Positions 63,565-64,000 of a stretch of 64,000 bases of DNA are shown in pieces. How positions within the stretch are numbered: the first letter of the stretch is position 1; each line of letters starts with the position of its first letter. The notes beneath the pieces were generated by a model. The model was not told the DNA's origin. It saw only the letters and a list, made by a program, of their open reading frames with translations, and ran no database searches. This DNA comes from Avisuccinivibrio sp964424565 (GTDB lineage Bacteria; Pseudomonadota; Gammaproteobacteria; Enterobacterales; Succinivibrionaceae). The position numbers were made by a program, and so were the translations under genes. Location of the stretch: positions 1-64,000 of the forward strand of contig CAYRIZ010000002.1 of NCBI GenBank assembly GCA_964424565.1, given 5' to 3'.

Positions 63565-63996
63565 ATGAGTTTTTTCTCCTCCGGTGCTGTCTGGTGCATC
63601 ATAGCCTTCCTGCTGCTGGGCGCAGAAATGATGACCGGCACGCTTTATCTGCTCTGCTGTACGGCCGGCTGCTTTGCCGCCGCCTTACTGTGGCTGTTTG
63701 ATTTCTCGCTTAGTGCCCAGATCTTTGCCGCCGCCGCGGTCACCGCCCTGTGTGCCTGCACGGTGTTCTGCCTCCGCCGGCGTCTCCGCCGCTCCTGCCA
63801 TGAGGATTTAAATGATCTGGACGCAGGACAGCGGGTGCTGGTGGAAAGCGTGGCCGCCGACGGCAGTGCCCTGGTGTCCTACCGCGGCGCCAAATGGCCG
63901 GCAGTGGCGCTGGATCAGGCCCTCACTCCCGGTACCTGGGAGATCCTGCGGGCCGACGGACCGCGGCTGATCCTGAAGAAAAAGCTTTTTGACTGA
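63565..63996 (+). CDS. NfeD-like membrane protein
   Basis: 143 residues: three hydrophobic helices (about 8-27, 28-45, 50-68), an Arg-rich break, then a small OB-fold-like beta domain (about 82-140; GQRVLVESVAADGSALVSYRGAKWPA). This is the short NfeD/YbbJ form that usually precedes or follows an SPFH protein such as QmcA, with a role in membrane microdomains. The expected SPFH partner would lie just beyond the right edge. Starts at the base after the preceding stop. Confidence 0.82.
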   Translation: MSFFSSGAVWCIIAFLLLGAEMMTGTLYLLCCTAGCFAAALLWLFDFSLSAQIFAAAAVTALCACTVFCLRRRLRRSCHEDLNDLDAGQRVLVESVAADGSALVSYRGAKWPAVALDQALTPGTWEILRADGPRLILKKKLFD

Positions 63997-64000
63997 TCAC

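Overview
The window reads as chromosomal DNA of a Gram-negative gammaproteobacterium. Lipid A and Kdo genes (lpxL-type acyltransferase, kdsA), DsbD, FkpA, FxsA, YfbV, YgiF/GlnE and the block glnE-ygiF-ygiM-cca-uppP-folB-tsaD-rpsU are all arranged much as in enterobacteria and relatives. The GCC/CTG-rich coding, the carbohydrate genes and the gene content would fit an anaerobic gut or rumen gammaproteobacterium of the Succinivibrionaceae type. That placement is inference from style and content, not a database result. No rRNA, tRNA, CRISPR array, integrase or transposase was recognised.

Layout. 0-11 kb: a short Sel1 protein, groES-groEL behind a near-consensus heat-shock promoter, a DMT exporter, fxsA, dsbD, an AT-rich orphan gene, then the prfA-prmC-kdsA cluster and yfbV. 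11-14.4 kb: pta (without ackA beside it) and a YfcH-type epimerase. 14.5-22 kb: a sugar operon on the minus strand with a YtfQ/YtfR/YtfT/YjfF-like ABC importer, an FGGY kinase of L-ribulokinase type and AraD. 22-28 kb: ruvX with a DnaC-like ATPase, galE-galT-galK, and a divergent GalR-like repressor. LacI-type palindromes lie in front of galE, galR and the ABC operon, so one or more LacI-family repressors probably tie these sugar operons together. 28-34 kb: glyA-ribD-ribE-ribH-nusB-thiL, then an FKBP-type lipoprotein. 34-37.2 kb: an AbgT-family transporter and pepT.

37.3-43.4 kb is the accessory region and the most interesting part. An AT-rich leader of about 585 bases precedes four overlapping or closely spaced plus-strand genes. 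They encode a four-helix membrane protein flanked by coiled coils (A), a single-pass protein with a vWA-like domain (B), a MotA/ExbB/ZorA-like membrane protein with a collagen-like linker and a very long repeat-built coiled-coil tail (C), and a MotB/ExbD-like single-pass protein with a coiled coil and a Cys-containing C-terminal domain (D). Together they look like an ion-driven stator-type complex with a vWA partner and no recognisable nuclease or helicase effector. Gene C contains a 100-N assembly gap inside its 22-residue repeats, and the placeholder length artificially breaks the frame.

43.7-64 kb returns to housekeeping genes: aroQ-accB-accC, an lpxL-type acyltransferase, a small lipoprotein, ygiF-glnE, ygiM-cca, tsaD-folB-folK-uppP, rpsU, a second DMT exporter, a solitary DNA adenine methylase, guaB-guaA, and at the right edge a small membrane protein followed by an NfeD-like protein.
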